Assembly (NCBI GenBank): GCA_944393385.1
Contig: CALYAA010000010.1
Location: 1-55,912, forward strand
Source of the DNA: an uncultured Clostridia bacterium
GTDB taxonomy: Bacteria > Bacillota > Clostridia > TANB77 > CAG-508
Length of the DNA stretch: 55,912 nucleotides
Reading direction: 5' to 3'
Part shown: one piece after another, positions 10,607 through 19,239 of the stretch
How positions within the stretch are numbered: position 1 is the stretch's first letter
Layout: each line of letters begins with the position of its first letter
Program-made: the position numbers and the translations under genes
Notes under the pieces: generated by a model
What the model was told of the DNA's origin: nothing
Seen by the model: the letters and a program-made list of their open reading frames with translations, nothing else
Database searches by the model: none

Positions 10607-10920
10607 AATATTCACATTCCTTATATAAAGTATTTAGGTTTTTGGGATGAACCTATAAACATCTATAAGGATTTATTTTTTAATTTTTTTCATATAATAA
10701 ATGGTTGCTTTAAAAATATATAAATAAAATATAAGAATAAAATATTAATAATAGCATTTATTTAAAGAGAATATTTGACTAAGCTTTACATAAATCTGTA
10801 GAAATAATTTAAAAAATAAATCCTATTTATATTATAAAAATAATAAATAAAAATATACTTGAAAAATATTGCAAAAAATTGAAAACTCATATAAAATATC
10901 GAAAAAGGAGCTCTACAAAA
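10607..10920. other. AT-rich divergent intergenic region
   Basis: No gene seen. It holds a small hairpin (TAGGTT 10635-10640 with AACCTA 10650-10655) in the 5' leader of the minus-strand gene, and an otherwise featureless AT-rich stretch before recX. A weak TTGACT at 10775 with TAGAAA 18 nt later is the only promoter-like pair found. Confidence 0.4.
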
Positions 10921-11454
10921 ATGAAAATAATAAATAATCTTGAAGATATAAAAAATTTAAACAAAGATAATAATAAAAATATAAAAAAAACAAATAAAAG
11001 TATAGAAAACATTGCTAAAAACTTTAATATAAGTGAACTAAAAAAGAAAGATGAAGCCAAAACAAGAATAATGAAATTTATAGCATATAAAAAAAGAACA
11101 GAGCAAGAAATAAAAAATAAATTTAAAAATGAAATTGAACAAGAAATATTAAATGATATAATAGAATATTTAAAAGAAGCTAAATATATAGATGATGATA
11201 ATCTTATACAAAAAAAAGTAAATGAATTTATAAATCTAAAAACAATGTCTATAAAAGAAATAAAATTTAAACTTATTGAAAAAGGATTTGATAGAAAATT
11301 AGTTGAGCAATATATAGAAGATAATATTGAAAAATTAGATAATTATGAGAAAAAGTGTATAGAAAAAATAAGAACAACAAAATCCAAAAGTATGGATGAA
11401 GATAAAATAAACCAATATTTATATAGAAAGGGTTATAATTTAAATAAATTTTAA
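10921..11454 (+). CDS. recX: RecX-family regulatory protein
   Basis: RecX modulates RecA filaments. The match is by the helical three-repeat pattern: AKTRIMKFIAYKKRTEQEIK near residues 50-70 corresponds to the family signature with the basic 'R-S/T-E-x-E' turn. YLKEAKYIDDDNLIQ (about 93-107) and IKEIKFKLIEKGFDRKLVEQ (about 119-138) follow in order. 177 residues, extremely Lys/Asn/Ile-rich. ATG chosen because AAAGGAG lies 11 nt upstream; an in-frame TTG at 10879 has no ribosome site. First of a run with scpA and the ytfI-ytfJ pair. Confidence 0.75.
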   Translation: MKIINNLEDIKNLNKDNNKNIKKTNKSIENIAKNFNISELKKKDEAKTRIMKFIAYKKRTEQEIKNKFKNEIEQEILNDIIEYLKEAKYIDDDNLIQKKVNEFINLKTMSIKEIKFKLIEKGFDRKLVEQYIEDNIEKLDNYEKKCIEKIRTTKSKSMDEDKINQYLYRKGYNLNKF

Positions 11455-11516
11455 AAATAAATTACTACTGTATTAAAAAATTCTTAATTAAAACTAATAA
11501 CAAAAGGAGCAAAAAA

Positions 11517-12266
11517 ATGCAAAATATACAAACTTTAGAAAAAGATATATATTCAATAAAATTAGAAAAATTTGAAGGACCTTTAGATTTATTGTGTCAC
11601 TTAATAGACAAAAATAAAATGGATATATATGACATAAATATAAGTGAAATTACAGACCAATATATTGATTATATCAATCAAATGGAAAAAATAAATTTAG
11701 ATATTACTAGCGAATTTTTAGTTATGTTATCAACTCTAATGTATTTGAAATCAAAAAAATTGTTACCTAAAGTAGATAATGAAGTTGAAGAAATTACAGA
11801 AGAAGAGTTAATAAGAAGAATTATTGAGTATAAAAAATATAAAGAAATTACAAAAAAATTAAAAGAAGCTTATTTGTTAAATTCTAAAAAATATTATAAA
11901 GGGCCAGAAGAAATAATGCTTCCAAAACAAAAAATAGAAAAAGAATATTCTACTGATATTATACCTAATATATATCAGAGCCTTTTACATACTAATAAAG
12001 ATAAAATAAATGAAAATGCATCTAATATAGAAAAAATAGCAATTACTGAGACATATTCTGTAGGAGATAAAGTAAAAGATATGTATAAAGCATTAATAAA
12101 ATATAAGAAATTTACATTTAATAAATTATTTTCATTAAAAAGACACAGTAAAAATGAAGTTGTTACAGCATTTACAGGACTATTAGAAATGTCAAGAAGA
12201 AATAAAGTAATAACAGAACAAGATAAACTTTTTGGAGATATTGAAGTGCAAAAAGCAGTAAAATAA
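11517..12266 (+). CDS. scpA: Segregation and condensation protein A
   Basis: Kleisin subunit of the Smc-ScpA-ScpB condensin that compacts the nucleoid. The N-terminal kleisin region is typical: KLEKFEGPLDLLCHLIDKNK at about 14-33, then LDITSEFLVMLSTLMYLKSK at about 60-80. The C-terminal winged helix ends FTGLLEMSRRNKVITEQD. Length 249 is normal. ATG with AAAGGAGC upstream. scpB is usually directly downstream, but is absent here; a DUF2953 gene follows instead. Confidence 0.93.
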   Translation: MQNIQTLEKDIYSIKLEKFEGPLDLLCHLIDKNKMDIYDINISEITDQYIDYINQMEKINLDITSEFLVMLSTLMYLKSKKLLPKVDNEVEEITEEELIRRIIEYKKYKEITKKLKEAYLLNSKKYYKGPEEIMLPKQKIEKEYSTDIIPNIYQSLLHTNKDKINENASNIEKIAITETYSVGDKVKDMYKALIKYKKFTFNKLFSLKRHSKNEVVTAFTGLLEMSRRNKVITEQDKLFGDIEVQKAVK

Positions 12267-12335
12267 TAAATATAAATAAAAAAATGAAAAATGGAAAAAA
12301 TAATATAAAATGTTCATGAAAGGATATGATTTATA

Positions 12336-12893
12336 TTGTTTTTTCTTTTTATTTTAATTATTTTATTTTTATTTTTTTTTGCAATACATACAAGCAAGAT
12401 TGGAATTACAATTAGTAATTTGAATTTTAATTCAGAAGTAAATAAAACATTAAATAAAGAATGTAAAATAGAAATATATTTATTATTATTTAAAAAAATA
12501 AAAATATTAAAAAAAGATTTGAAAAACATGAATGAAATAAAATTTGATAAAAGTAAATTAGACATTTCATATTTAAAAAATAAAGAATTAAAAATAAATT
12601 ATATAGAATTAATAAAAAAGATAAATGTTGAGATAGAGAGAATTGATTTGAAAATTTGTATTGGAACAGAAGATGCAGCAATTACAGCAATTATAGTAGG
12701 TATATTGTCTATAATATTGGGGAATATTATAAAAAAGCCTAAATATCAAATTATACCACAATATATAAATAAAAATATTTTAAAAATAAAATTAGATGGT
12801 ATATTTTATATTGATTTGATGCAATATATATATAAATTAGTAAAAAAAAGATTAAAAAGAGAAAAGAAAAAATTATTAAAAATTAATGTATAA
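12336..12893 (+). CDS. ytfI: DUF2953 membrane protein (YtfI-like)
   Basis: 185 residues: an N-terminal hydrophobic helix (LFILIILFLFFFAIH), a Lys/Ile-rich middle, and the segment IGTEDAAITAIIVGILSIIL (about 111-130), which matches the conserved core of DUF2953 proteins. This family sits directly upstream of ytfJ in Bacillus and Clostridia, exactly as here, and is thought to act with it in sporulation. The start is TTG, 11 nt after AAAGGA; an in-frame stop lies three codons upstream, so no ATG is available. Function unproven. Confidence 0.72.
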   Translation: MFFLFILIILFLFFFAIHTSKIGITISNLNFNSEVNKTLNKECKIEIYLLLFKKIKILKKDLKNMNEIKFDKSKLDISYLKNKELKINYIELIKKINVEIERIDLKICIGTEDAAITAIIVGILSIILGNIIKKPKYQIIPQYINKNILKIKLDGIFYIDLMQYIYKLVKKRLKREKKKLLKINV

Positions 12894-12958
12894 AAGGTTT
12901 ATAGGTAGAAATCCTTATTAAAAAACCTAAATTTATTATACAAGGAGAGTATTTAATT

Positions 12959-13562
12959 ATGGGAGAACATCCAATAGAAAATTTAATGATGACTGCAATG
13001 AATAGTATTCAAAATATGGTTGATGTAAATACAATTGTAGGAGAGCCAATACAAGCTATGAATGGTATAACAATTATTCCAATATCTAAAGTAAGTCTTG
13101 GATTTGCAGCTGGTGGAAGTGAATTTAATGGGGAAACAATGAAACAATATAAGTTAAAAGACAATGATGAAGAAATTGAGTATAAATTACCATTTGGAGG
13201 TCGGAGCTGGAGCTGGTATGTCTATTAATCCTGTGGCATTTTTAGTTGTTCAAGAAAATAATGTTAAATTAATGCCTGTTGATCATGCATCTTGTGTAGA
13301 TAGATTATTAGATTATGTTCCAGATTTAATGCAAAAAATGAATGATATGTTTAATAAAAAAATCTCTCAGAAAGAGGAGAAAGACAAAAAGATATTATAT
13401 GATTTAAAATCAAAAAAATGTAAAGATAATATAACCAATATAGATAAAAGTGCAGAGGTACAAGGGCAAGAACAAAAAGTTCAAGAAAATGAGGAAAAAA
13501 TGAAAAAACAAAATAATATAGAAATTACAGAATCTGATGGGGAAGTTTTTGGTGAAGAATAA
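12959..13562 (+). CDS. ytfJ: GerW/YtfJ-family sporulation protein, interrupted by a +1 frameshift at CGG-A
   Basis: Spore protein family found in the spore interior and needed for proper germination. The zero frame gives IENLMMTAMNSIQNMVDVNT, IVGEPIQAMNGITIIPISKV and FAAGGSEF, ending at PFGG. It then meets codon 82, CGG (13202-13204), and stops at 13228. Dropping C13202 gives GGA-GGT-GGA-GCT and continues GAGAGMSINPVAFLVV, the family's core motif, followed by a long basic tail to 13562; total 200 residues. Everything except the single extra C is intact. Two other genes here (30167, 44186) are split in the same way at CGG-A. Either a programmed +1 shift or a recent lesion. Confidence 0.85.
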
Positions 13563-13649
13563 AAAATAGTTGAATAAAAAAGTTCAAAATTTTATTTTGT
13601 AAAATTGGTATATAAACACTTCTTTGAGGTGAGACATAGATAAGAATAA

Positions 13650-13682
13650 GGGATATAAAATATTAGTAATATTTTATATCCC
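13650..13682. terminator. Bidirectional terminator between ytfJ and murC
   Basis: GGGATATAAAATATTA (13650-13665) and its exact complement TAATATTTTATATCCC (13667-13682). The two genes converge on it. Pyrimidine-rich sequence (TCTACTTTT) follows on the plus side. Confidence 0.75.
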
Positions 13683-13723
13683 TCTACTTTTAAATCAAGT
13701 GAAAAAATTGCAAAAAAGAAATT

Positions 13724-15106
13724 TTATTTCTCGGCAATCATTGATCCTATATTAGTTACAGTTCCTGCACCTAAAGTAAGAACTATATCATTTTGTTTTA
13801 CGTTATCTTTTAAATAAGTAGCACAATCTTCAAGTTTTGGAATATAAACAGCCTCTTTTCCAAGTTTATTTATATGTTCAACCAAATCCTTAGAAGAAAT
13901 ATTATAAGTATTAGTCTCTCTTGCTGCATAGATATCAGTTACAATGATATGGTCAAATTCAAGTAAAGAATGTGCAAAATCATCTAAAAGGTTAAATGTT
14001 CTACTATATGTATGTGGTTGAAATACAACCCATGATTCATGATATTGTTTGTTTTCTAATGCTTTAGCTGTTACAAAAACTTCTGTTGGATGATGACCAT
14101 AATCATCAAATATTTTTGCTCCATTTACTTTTCCTTTATATTCAAATCTTCTATTAGCACCTTTAAATTTAGATATTGCATTTGTAATATCTTCTTTAGA
14201 AATTTCATAAGCATCACATAATGCAACACATGCAAGAACATTTAGAACATTGTGTCTTCCCAAAATAGAAAGTTTTATATGACTATAAAACTCATTGTAT
14301 TTATAAATATCAAATTCAGGAAAACCATTTTCATCAAATTTAATATTTTTAGCTTGAAAATCAACAACTTCATTTTCAATTCCATATTTTATAGTAGATG
14401 CTTTAGTGTAAATAGGTAAATCTAAACAATTTACATCATCAGCATTTATAATAAGGTGACCATCATCAGGTAGTAATTTTACATATTTTATAAAAGCATT
14501 TTTTATATTTTCAAAATTTTTATAATAATCTAAATGGTCATTATCAATATTTAAAATAATCTCAGATTTAGGAGAAAATTTTAGAAAACTTTCAACATAT
14601 TCACAAGCTTCTATGATAAAATTTTCGCTATTTCCAACTCTATAATTTCCATTTATATTTTCAAGAATTGCTCCAACTTGAATACTTGGATCTTTTTTTG
14701 CTTCTAAAAAACATAAAGAAACAAGAGAAGTTGTAGTAGTTTTTCCATGAGTTCCAGAAATTGCAATAGTATTTTTATAACATCTTGTAAGTTCACCTAA
14801 AAAATCAGATCTTTCAATTGTTGGAATACCAAGTTCTCTAGCATGAACAAGTTCAACATTGTTTTGAGGAATAGCAGCAGTATAAACAACACAATCTGCC
14901 CCTTCAACGTTTTTGGCGTCATGCCCTACAAAAACTTTTATACCAGCTTTTTTTAATGTATGTAAAATCTCAGAATCAACATTATTACTTCCTGATACAG
15001 AAAAATCCCAATTAGCTAGAATTTCTGCAATTCCACTCATACTGATTCCACCAATTCCTATCATATGTATATATTTATATTTCTTTAAATTATTAATGTT
15101 TGGCAT
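13724..15106 (-). CDS. murC: UDP-N-acetylmuramate--L-alanine ligase
   Basis: ATP-dependent ligase adding the first L-Ala of the peptidoglycan stem peptide, cytosolic. Rossmann domain at the start (MIGIGGISMSGIA, about 15-27), ATP-binding loop AISGTHGKTTTTS at about 115-127, and the C-terminal ligase domain with DDYGHHPTEV near 334-343. Length 460 is standard. ATG with AAGGAG upstream on the minus strand. It stands alone, divergent from spoVG, and is not in a dcw cluster. Confidence 0.97.
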   Translation of the reverse strand: MPNINNLKKYKYIHMIGIGGISMSGIAEILANWDFSVSGSNNVDSEILHTLKKAGIKVFVGHDAKNVEGADCVVYTAAIPQNNVELVHARELGIPTIERSDFLGELTRCYKNTIAISGTHGKTTTTSLVSLCFLEAKKDPSIQVGAILENINGNYRVGNSENFIIEACEYVESFLKFSPKSEIILNIDNDHLDYYKNFENIKNAFIKYVKLLPDDGHLIINADDVNCLDLPIYTKASTIKYGIENEVVDFQAKNIKFDENGFPEFDIYKYNEFYSHIKLSILGRHNVLNVLACVALCDAYEISKEDITNAISKFKGANRRFEYKGKVNGAKIFDDYGHHPTEVFVTAKALENKQYHESWVVFQPHTYSRTFNLLDDFAHSLLEFDHIIVTDIYAARETNTYNISSKDLVEHINKLGKEAVYIPKLEDCATYLKDNVKQNDIVLTLGAGTVTNIGSMIAEK

Positions 15107-15244
15107 TGTAAAATCTCCTTGTTAATTTTAAAAACTTTTTGCATAAATTAAATTATTATTGCTCATTATATACTTATATAATGTAAATTTCAAGTTTTTT
15201 GATACAATAAATACAAAAAATTTAAAAAAATTTTTTGAAAAAAA

Positions 15245-15274
15245 AGAGGGAAAAAATAAAAAAATGGAGAATAA
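15245..15274 (+). promoter_or_regulatory. Candidate sigma-H promoter of spoVG
   Basis: AGAGGGAAA (15245-15253) resembles the -35 pattern RnAGGAwWW with one mismatch. GGAGAATAA (15266-15274) fits RnnGAATwW exactly. The spacer is 12 nt, as expected for sigma-H. In Bacillus, spoVG is a classical sigma-H gene. Confidence 0.5.
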
Positions 15275-15338
15275 TAAATTAGTACATAAGATATAAAACT
15301 TATAAGTACAAAAAAATAATACAGTGGAGGTGCACACA

Positions 15339-15611
15339 ATGCAAATAACAGACGTACGTTTAAGAAAAGTAAATTCAGAGAACAGAATGAAAGCTGTTGC
15401 TTCTGTAACATTCGATAACGAATTTGTTATCCATGATATCAAAGTTATCGAAAGTCAAAATGGATTATTTATCGCTATGCCTAGCAGAAAAACTCCAAAC
15501 GGAGAATTTAAAGACATAGCACATCCAATCAATGCTGATACTAGAAAGAAAATAGAAAACGCTATTTTCGAAGCTTATGAAGCTCCTGAAACAGAAGAAT
15601 CAGCAGAATAA
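15339..15611 (+). CDS. spoVG: SpoVG regulator
   Basis: Small RNA/DNA-binding regulator affecting septation and sporulation in Firmicutes. Begins [20 protein letters not shown] and carries the family's core [18 protein letters not shown] and [20 protein letters not shown]. 90 residues with an acidic tail. ATG chosen because GGAGGT lies 7 nt upstream; an in-frame ATG at 15324 precedes the ribosome site. A sigma-H-like promoter lies 65 nt upstream and a clear terminator follows, so it is monocistronic. Confidence 0.97.
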   Translation: MQITDVRLRKVNSENRMKAVASVTFDNEFVIHDIKVIESQNGLFIAMPSRKTPNGEFKDIAHPINADTRKKIENAIFEAYEAPETEESAE

Positions 15612-15631
15612 TATATAAAAATATTATTAAA

Positions 15632-15655
15632 AAAGCCCTAGTTATAGGGCTTTTA
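15632..15655 (+). terminator. spoVG terminator
   Basis: AAAAGCCCTA (15632-15641) with TAGGGCTTTT (15646-15655), a perfect 10-pair stem with a 4-nt loop ending in Ts. Confidence 0.92.
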
Positions 15656-15668
15656 AATGTTATAATAA

Positions 15669-15914
15669 TTATGAATATGTTTTTTTTATGGAATCAACAA
15701 TAATTCCACAGATTATAAATTGTGTACCAATATAAAAACTAGATTTTATTAAAGCCAAACCAATGTGATAAAAAATACTAGTTCCCGAAAAAATATATAA
15801 AAGTAATATTGAAACGGCAATGAGAGCAATAATAGTTGAAAAAACAAAACCATAACCAATAATTTTATATGTAATTTTATCTAACTTTTTTAACTCTACA
15901 AATATTTTCTTCAT
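15669..15914 (-). CDS. Small membrane protein, unknown function
   Basis: 81 residues with two or three membrane helices: about 19-42 (IGYGFVFSTIIALIAVSILL) and about 50-74 (HIGLALIKSSFYIGTQFIIC). The N-terminus is basic and amphipathic (MKKIFVELKKLDKITYK), and a short KKTYS tail follows the last helix. GAAGGGAT lies upstream of the ATG on the minus strand. I recall similar short proteins in gut Clostridia but cannot assign a function. Convergent with spoVG. Confidence 0.6.
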   Translation of the reverse strand: MKKIFVELKKLDKITYKIIGYGFVFSTIIALIAVSILLLYIFSGTSIFYHIGLALIKSSFYIGTQFIICGIIVDSIKKTYS

Positions 15915-16078
15915 AATATCAATCCCTTCTTAAATTATAATAACATTGAAAACAAACAAAATCAAAGGAAATAAATAACAAAAATATTAAAACATGAAAT
16001 AGTAAATTAGTGTCAAGAAATTTCGGAAAATAATGTAGTGTTACAATTGATGTGAAACAAAAATAATTATAAAAACAA

Positions 16079-16107
16079 TTGACTTATTTTACGAATTATG
16101 ATATATA
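16079..16107 (+). promoter_or_regulatory. Promoter of tRNA-Glu
   Basis: TTGACT (16079-16084), 17 nt, TATATA (16102-16107), about 20 nt before the tRNA. The stretch 15915-16078 upstream of it is AT-rich with nothing recognised. Confidence 0.6.
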
Positions 16108-16128
16108 TAATAAGAATTAAATACTCAA

Positions 16129-16203
16129 GGCCCGTTGGTCAAGCGGTTAAGACGCCACCCTCTCAAGGTGGAATCATGAGTTCGATTCTCGTACGGGTCA
16201 CCA
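16129..16203 (+). tRNA. tRNA-Glu (anticodon CTC), CCA encoded
   Basis: Acceptor stem GGCCCGT (16129-16135) pairs with ACGGGTC (16193-16199); the discriminator A and CCA are encoded. The anticodon stem CCACC/GGTGG encloses the loop CTCTCAA, giving anticodon CTC, which reads GAG. The T arm contains GTTCGATTC. The rest closely resembles Firmicute tRNA-Glu. A CTC isoacceptor in so AT-rich a genome must supplement a TTC tRNA located elsewhere. Confidence 0.95.
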
Positions 16204-16216
16204 TTAATAAAATATT

Positions 16217-16303
16217 AAAGGGGAGTAGTTTTAAATTGTTAATCAACAGTCGCGATTCTAAAAGAGAATCTGGTTAACAAGCTTTAATATAAAGTTAACG
16301 AGA
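16217..16303 (+). ncRNA. yybP-ykoY manganese riboswitch
   Basis: AAAGGGGAGTAG at 16217 and ACGAGACTTTT at 16298 are the conserved ends of the yybP-ykoY aptamer. An inner hairpin GATTCT-aaa-AGAATC and the helix GTTAAC lie between them. The family senses Mn2+ and controls Mn exporters and P-type ATPases, and a P-type ATPase follows here. Only 13 nt separate it from the tRNA's CCA end, so the two may share a transcript. Confidence 0.88.
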
Positions 16304-16352
16304 CTTTTAAAGAAAGAATGTAAAAAATATTTTTTCTTTAAAAGTCTTTTTA
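16301..16352 (+). terminator. Riboswitch expression platform terminator
   Basis: AGACTTTTAAAGAAA (16301-16315) pairs perfectly with TTTCTTTAAAAGTCT (16333-16347), followed by Ts. The left arm overlaps the 3' strand of the aptamer (GAGAC), so Mn2+ binding and terminator formation can compete. Confidence 0.9.
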
Positions 16353-16450
16353 TTTTAGTTCTAAAAGATAACACTATATGCATAAAATAATATATATAGC
16401 TTTATAATTAAAGTAAAGAGACATAAAATCAAAAGAAAGAGGTAATTTGT

Positions 16451-19168
16451 ATGGAAAAAAAGTGGTTTAACAAAGAAGCACAAGAAGTTGAAAAAGAATT
16501 TGGGACAAGTACCAGTAATGGACTAAGTCAAAAACAAGTAGAAGAAAACACAGCAAAATATGGACTAAACGAATTACAAGAAAAGAAAAAAGACTCCATA
16601 TTCAAAAAATTCTTAGCCCAATTTAAAGACTTTTCAATAATAGTATTAATAATTGCGGCAATTGTATCAGGAATAGTTGGAGTAGCTGAAGGAGAAGGAT
16701 TAACAGATACAATAATAATTTTAATAGTAGTAATACTAAATGCAGTAATAGGAGTTGTACAAGAAAGTAAAGCAGAAAAATCATTGGAAGCACTAAAAAA
16801 ATTAAGTAGCCATGCTTCAAAAGTAATTAGAAATGGAAAAGAACAAGTAATTCCAGCAAGAGAATTAGTACCTGGAGACTTAGTTGTAATTGAAACAGGA
16901 GATTATGTAGCAGCAGATTTAAGAATTATTGAAGCAATAAACTTAAAATCACAAGAATCCTCTCTTACAGGAGAATCTGTACCAGTCGAAAAATCAACAG
17001 AAAAAATAGAAGGAACAGAAATAGGAATTGGTGACAGAAAAAATATGTTATTCTCATCAAGTTTAATAACATATGGAAGAGGAAAAGCAATAGTTGTTGA
17101 TACAGGTATGAATACAGAAGTAGGAAAAATTGCAGGAATGTTAGATTCAGCAGAAAAACAAGAAACACCACTTCAAAAAAGATTAAACAGCTTAGGAAAA
17201 ACGTTAGGAATAGCTTGTTTAGCAATATGTGCAGCAATATTTGCAATAGGATTAATACAAGGTAAACCAATTATAGATATGTTTATGACAGCAGTGTCAC
17301 TTGCAGTAGCTGTAATACCAGAAGGATTAGTTGCAGTTTCTACAATAGTTTTAGCAATAGGTGTTCAAAAAATGGTAAAGAAAAATGCAATTGTTAAAAA
17401 ATTACCAGCAGTTGAAACATTAGGAAGTAGTACTGTAATATGTTCAGATAAAACAGGAACATTAACACAAAATAAAATGACAGTTGAAAAAGTATTTTGT
17501 GATGATGAATTACAAGATATAAAAAATGTAAAACAAACAGAAGATTTCAAAAAATTAGTATATAATTGTATGTTATGTAATGATTCTAGAGTGTTAGAAA
17601 ATGGTGAAATAGGAGGAGATCCTACAGAAACAGCATTAGTAGATATGGCTTTTAAATTACAATATACTCAATCAGTATATAATGAAAATCCGAGAGTAGA
17701 AGAAGTTCCATTTGATTCTGAAAGAAAATTAATGACAACAGTAAACAAAAATAATGGAAAATACATTGTTTACACAAAAGGTGGAGTAGATGAATTATTA
17801 AAATGTTGTAATTCATTCTTATATAAAGGACAAGTAAGAACAAATTTAGAAACTTACGTTGGATGGGTAAGAGAAAATAACGAAAAAATGGCAAGAGAAG
17901 CATTAAGAGTCTTAGCTTTTGCATACAAAGAAATTGATCATATGCCATCAAAAACAGAAATGAAAACAATTGAAAGTGATTTAACATTTGTTGGAATGGT
18001 TGGAATGATAGATCCACCAAGAGAAGAAGCAAAAAAAGCAGTTGAAAAATGTAAAAAAGCAGGAATAAAAACTGTAATGATAACAGGAGACCATAAAGTT
18101 ACAGCAATAGCAATTGCGAAAAAACTTGGAATATTAACAGATGAAAGTGAAGCACTAACAGGATTAGAATTAGATAAGATTTCTGATGACGAATTAACTA
18201 AGAATATTAGAAAATATTCAGTATATGCAAGAGTTTCTCCAGAACACAAAGTTAGAATAGTAAAAGCATGGCAAGCAAATGGAGAAGTTGTAGCTATGAC
18301 TGGTGATGGAGTAAATGATAGTCCAGCATTAAAAACATCTGACATAGGATGTGCAATGGGAAAAGTTGGAACTGAAGTTGCAAAAGAAGCCGCAGATGTA
18401 ATTTTAACAGATGATAATTTTGCAACAATAGTATCAGCAGTAGAAGAAGGAAGACGTATATATGACAACATCCTAAAAGTAATACAATTTTTAATTTCAT
18501 GCAATGTTGGTGAAGTAGTTGTACTATTACTTGCAACATTATTTGCACCACAAATTGGACAATGGTTTGGAATAACTGATGTAACAATGATACAAGTATT
18601 ATTACCAATCCATATATTATGGATAAACCTTGTAACAGACTCATTCCCAGCATTAGCATTAGCTTTTGATCCTGCAAATAAAGACATAATGAGTAGAAAA
18701 CCAATAAAAAAAGGTGAAGGAATATTTACAAAAGGAAGAACATTTAGAATTATTTATCAAGGAATAATGATTGGATTATTAACACTTGCAGCATTTTTAA
18801 TTGGACTAGCAACAACAACAGAACCAATAGATGGACTAACATTAGAACAAACTAAAATAGAAGTTGGAGAAACAATGGCATTTGTTGTATTAGCATTCTC
18901 AGAATTAGTACATGTATTTAATGTAAGAGATAACAAAAACTCAATATTCAAAACAGGAATATTAGGAAATAAAGTATTACTTTTAGCAGTAGGAGCATCA
19001 GCATTATTAATGGCAGTAATTTTAGTAATTCCAGGATTAAGAGAAATATTTAGCATACCTGTATTACCAGTAGGAAATGTATTAGAAATAATAGGATTAG
19101 TTCTTGCACCTGTAGTCATAGTAGAAATTTTGAAACTATTTAAAATAAATACAGCAAAAGATGAATAA
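16451..19168 (+). CDS. Cation-transporting P-type ATPase (Ca2+/Mn2+ type)
   Basis: Membrane pump of the P2 (SERCA/PMCA-like) ATPases. Domain order: N-terminal cytosolic domain with AKYGLNELQEKKK; actuator domain with SSLTGESVPVEK near 175; ion-binding helix with VAVIPEGL near 281-288; phosphorylation site CSDKTGTLTQNK with Asp at about 333; hinge MTGDGVNDSPALK near 616-628; and a C-terminal group of membrane helices. 905 residues is full length. The Mn2+-type riboswitch directly upstream implies that its physiological job is Mn2+ (or Mn/Ca) export. ATG with GAAAGAGG upstream. Confidence 0.93.
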   Translation: MEKKWFNKEAQEVEKEFGTSTSNGLSQKQVEENTAKYGLNELQEKKKDSIFKKFLAQFKDFSIIVLIIAAIVSGIVGVAEGEGLTDTIIILIVVILNAVIGVVQESKAEKSLEALKKLSSHASKVIRNGKEQVIPARELVPGDLVVIETGDYVAADLRIIEAINLKSQESSLTGESVPVEKSTEKIEGTEIGIGDRKNMLFSSSLITYGRGKAIVVDTGMNTEVGKIAGMLDSAEKQETPLQKRLNSLGKTLGIACLAICAAIFAIGLIQGKPIIDMFMTAVSLAVAVIPEGLVAVSTIVLAIGVQKMVKKNAIVKKLPAVETLGSSTVICSDKTGTLTQNKMTVEKVFCDDELQDIKNVKQTEDFKKLVYNCMLCNDSRVLENGEIGGDPTETALVDMAFKLQYTQSVYNENPRVEEVPFDSERKLMTTVNKNNGKYIVYTKGGVDELLKCCNSFLYKGQVRTNLETYVGWVRENNEKMAREALRVLAFAYKEIDHMPSKTEMKTIESDLTFVGMVGMIDPPREEAKKAVEKCKKAGIKTVMITGDHKVTAIAIAKKLGILTDESEALTGLELDKISDDELTKNIRKYSVYARVSPEHKVRIVKAWQANGEVVAMTGDGVNDSPALKTSDIGCAMGKVGTEVAKEAADVILTDDNFATIVSAVEEGRRIYDNILKVIQFLISCNVGEVVVLLLATLFAPQIGQWFGITDVTMIQVLLPIHILWINLVTDSFPALALAFDPANKDIMSRKPIKKGEGIFTKGRTFRIIYQGIMIGLLTLAAFLIGLATTTEPIDGLTLEQTKIEVGETMAFVVLAFSELVHVFNVRDNKNSIFKTGILGNKVLLLAVGASALLMAVILVIPGLREIFSIPVLPVGNVLEIIGLVLAPVVIVEILKLFKINTAKDE

Positions 19169-19189
19169 AATAATTTAATAATATTGACT

Positions 19190-19237
19190 AAAGCCCGATC
19201 TTGTAATATATTAATAAAAAAAGCAAGGGAGGGCTTT
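19190..19237 (+). promoter_or_regulatory. Hairpin enclosing the HNH gene's ribosome site
   Basis: AAAGCCC (19190-19196) pairs with GGGCTTT (19231-19237), and CTTG (19200-19203) with CAAG (19224-19227), separated by a symmetric 3x3 internal loop. The ribosome site AAGGGAGG (19226-19233) lies in the 3' arm, so folding would hide it. No U tract follows, so it is unlikely to be only the ATPase terminator. Confidence 0.6.
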
Positions 19238-19239
19238 TG

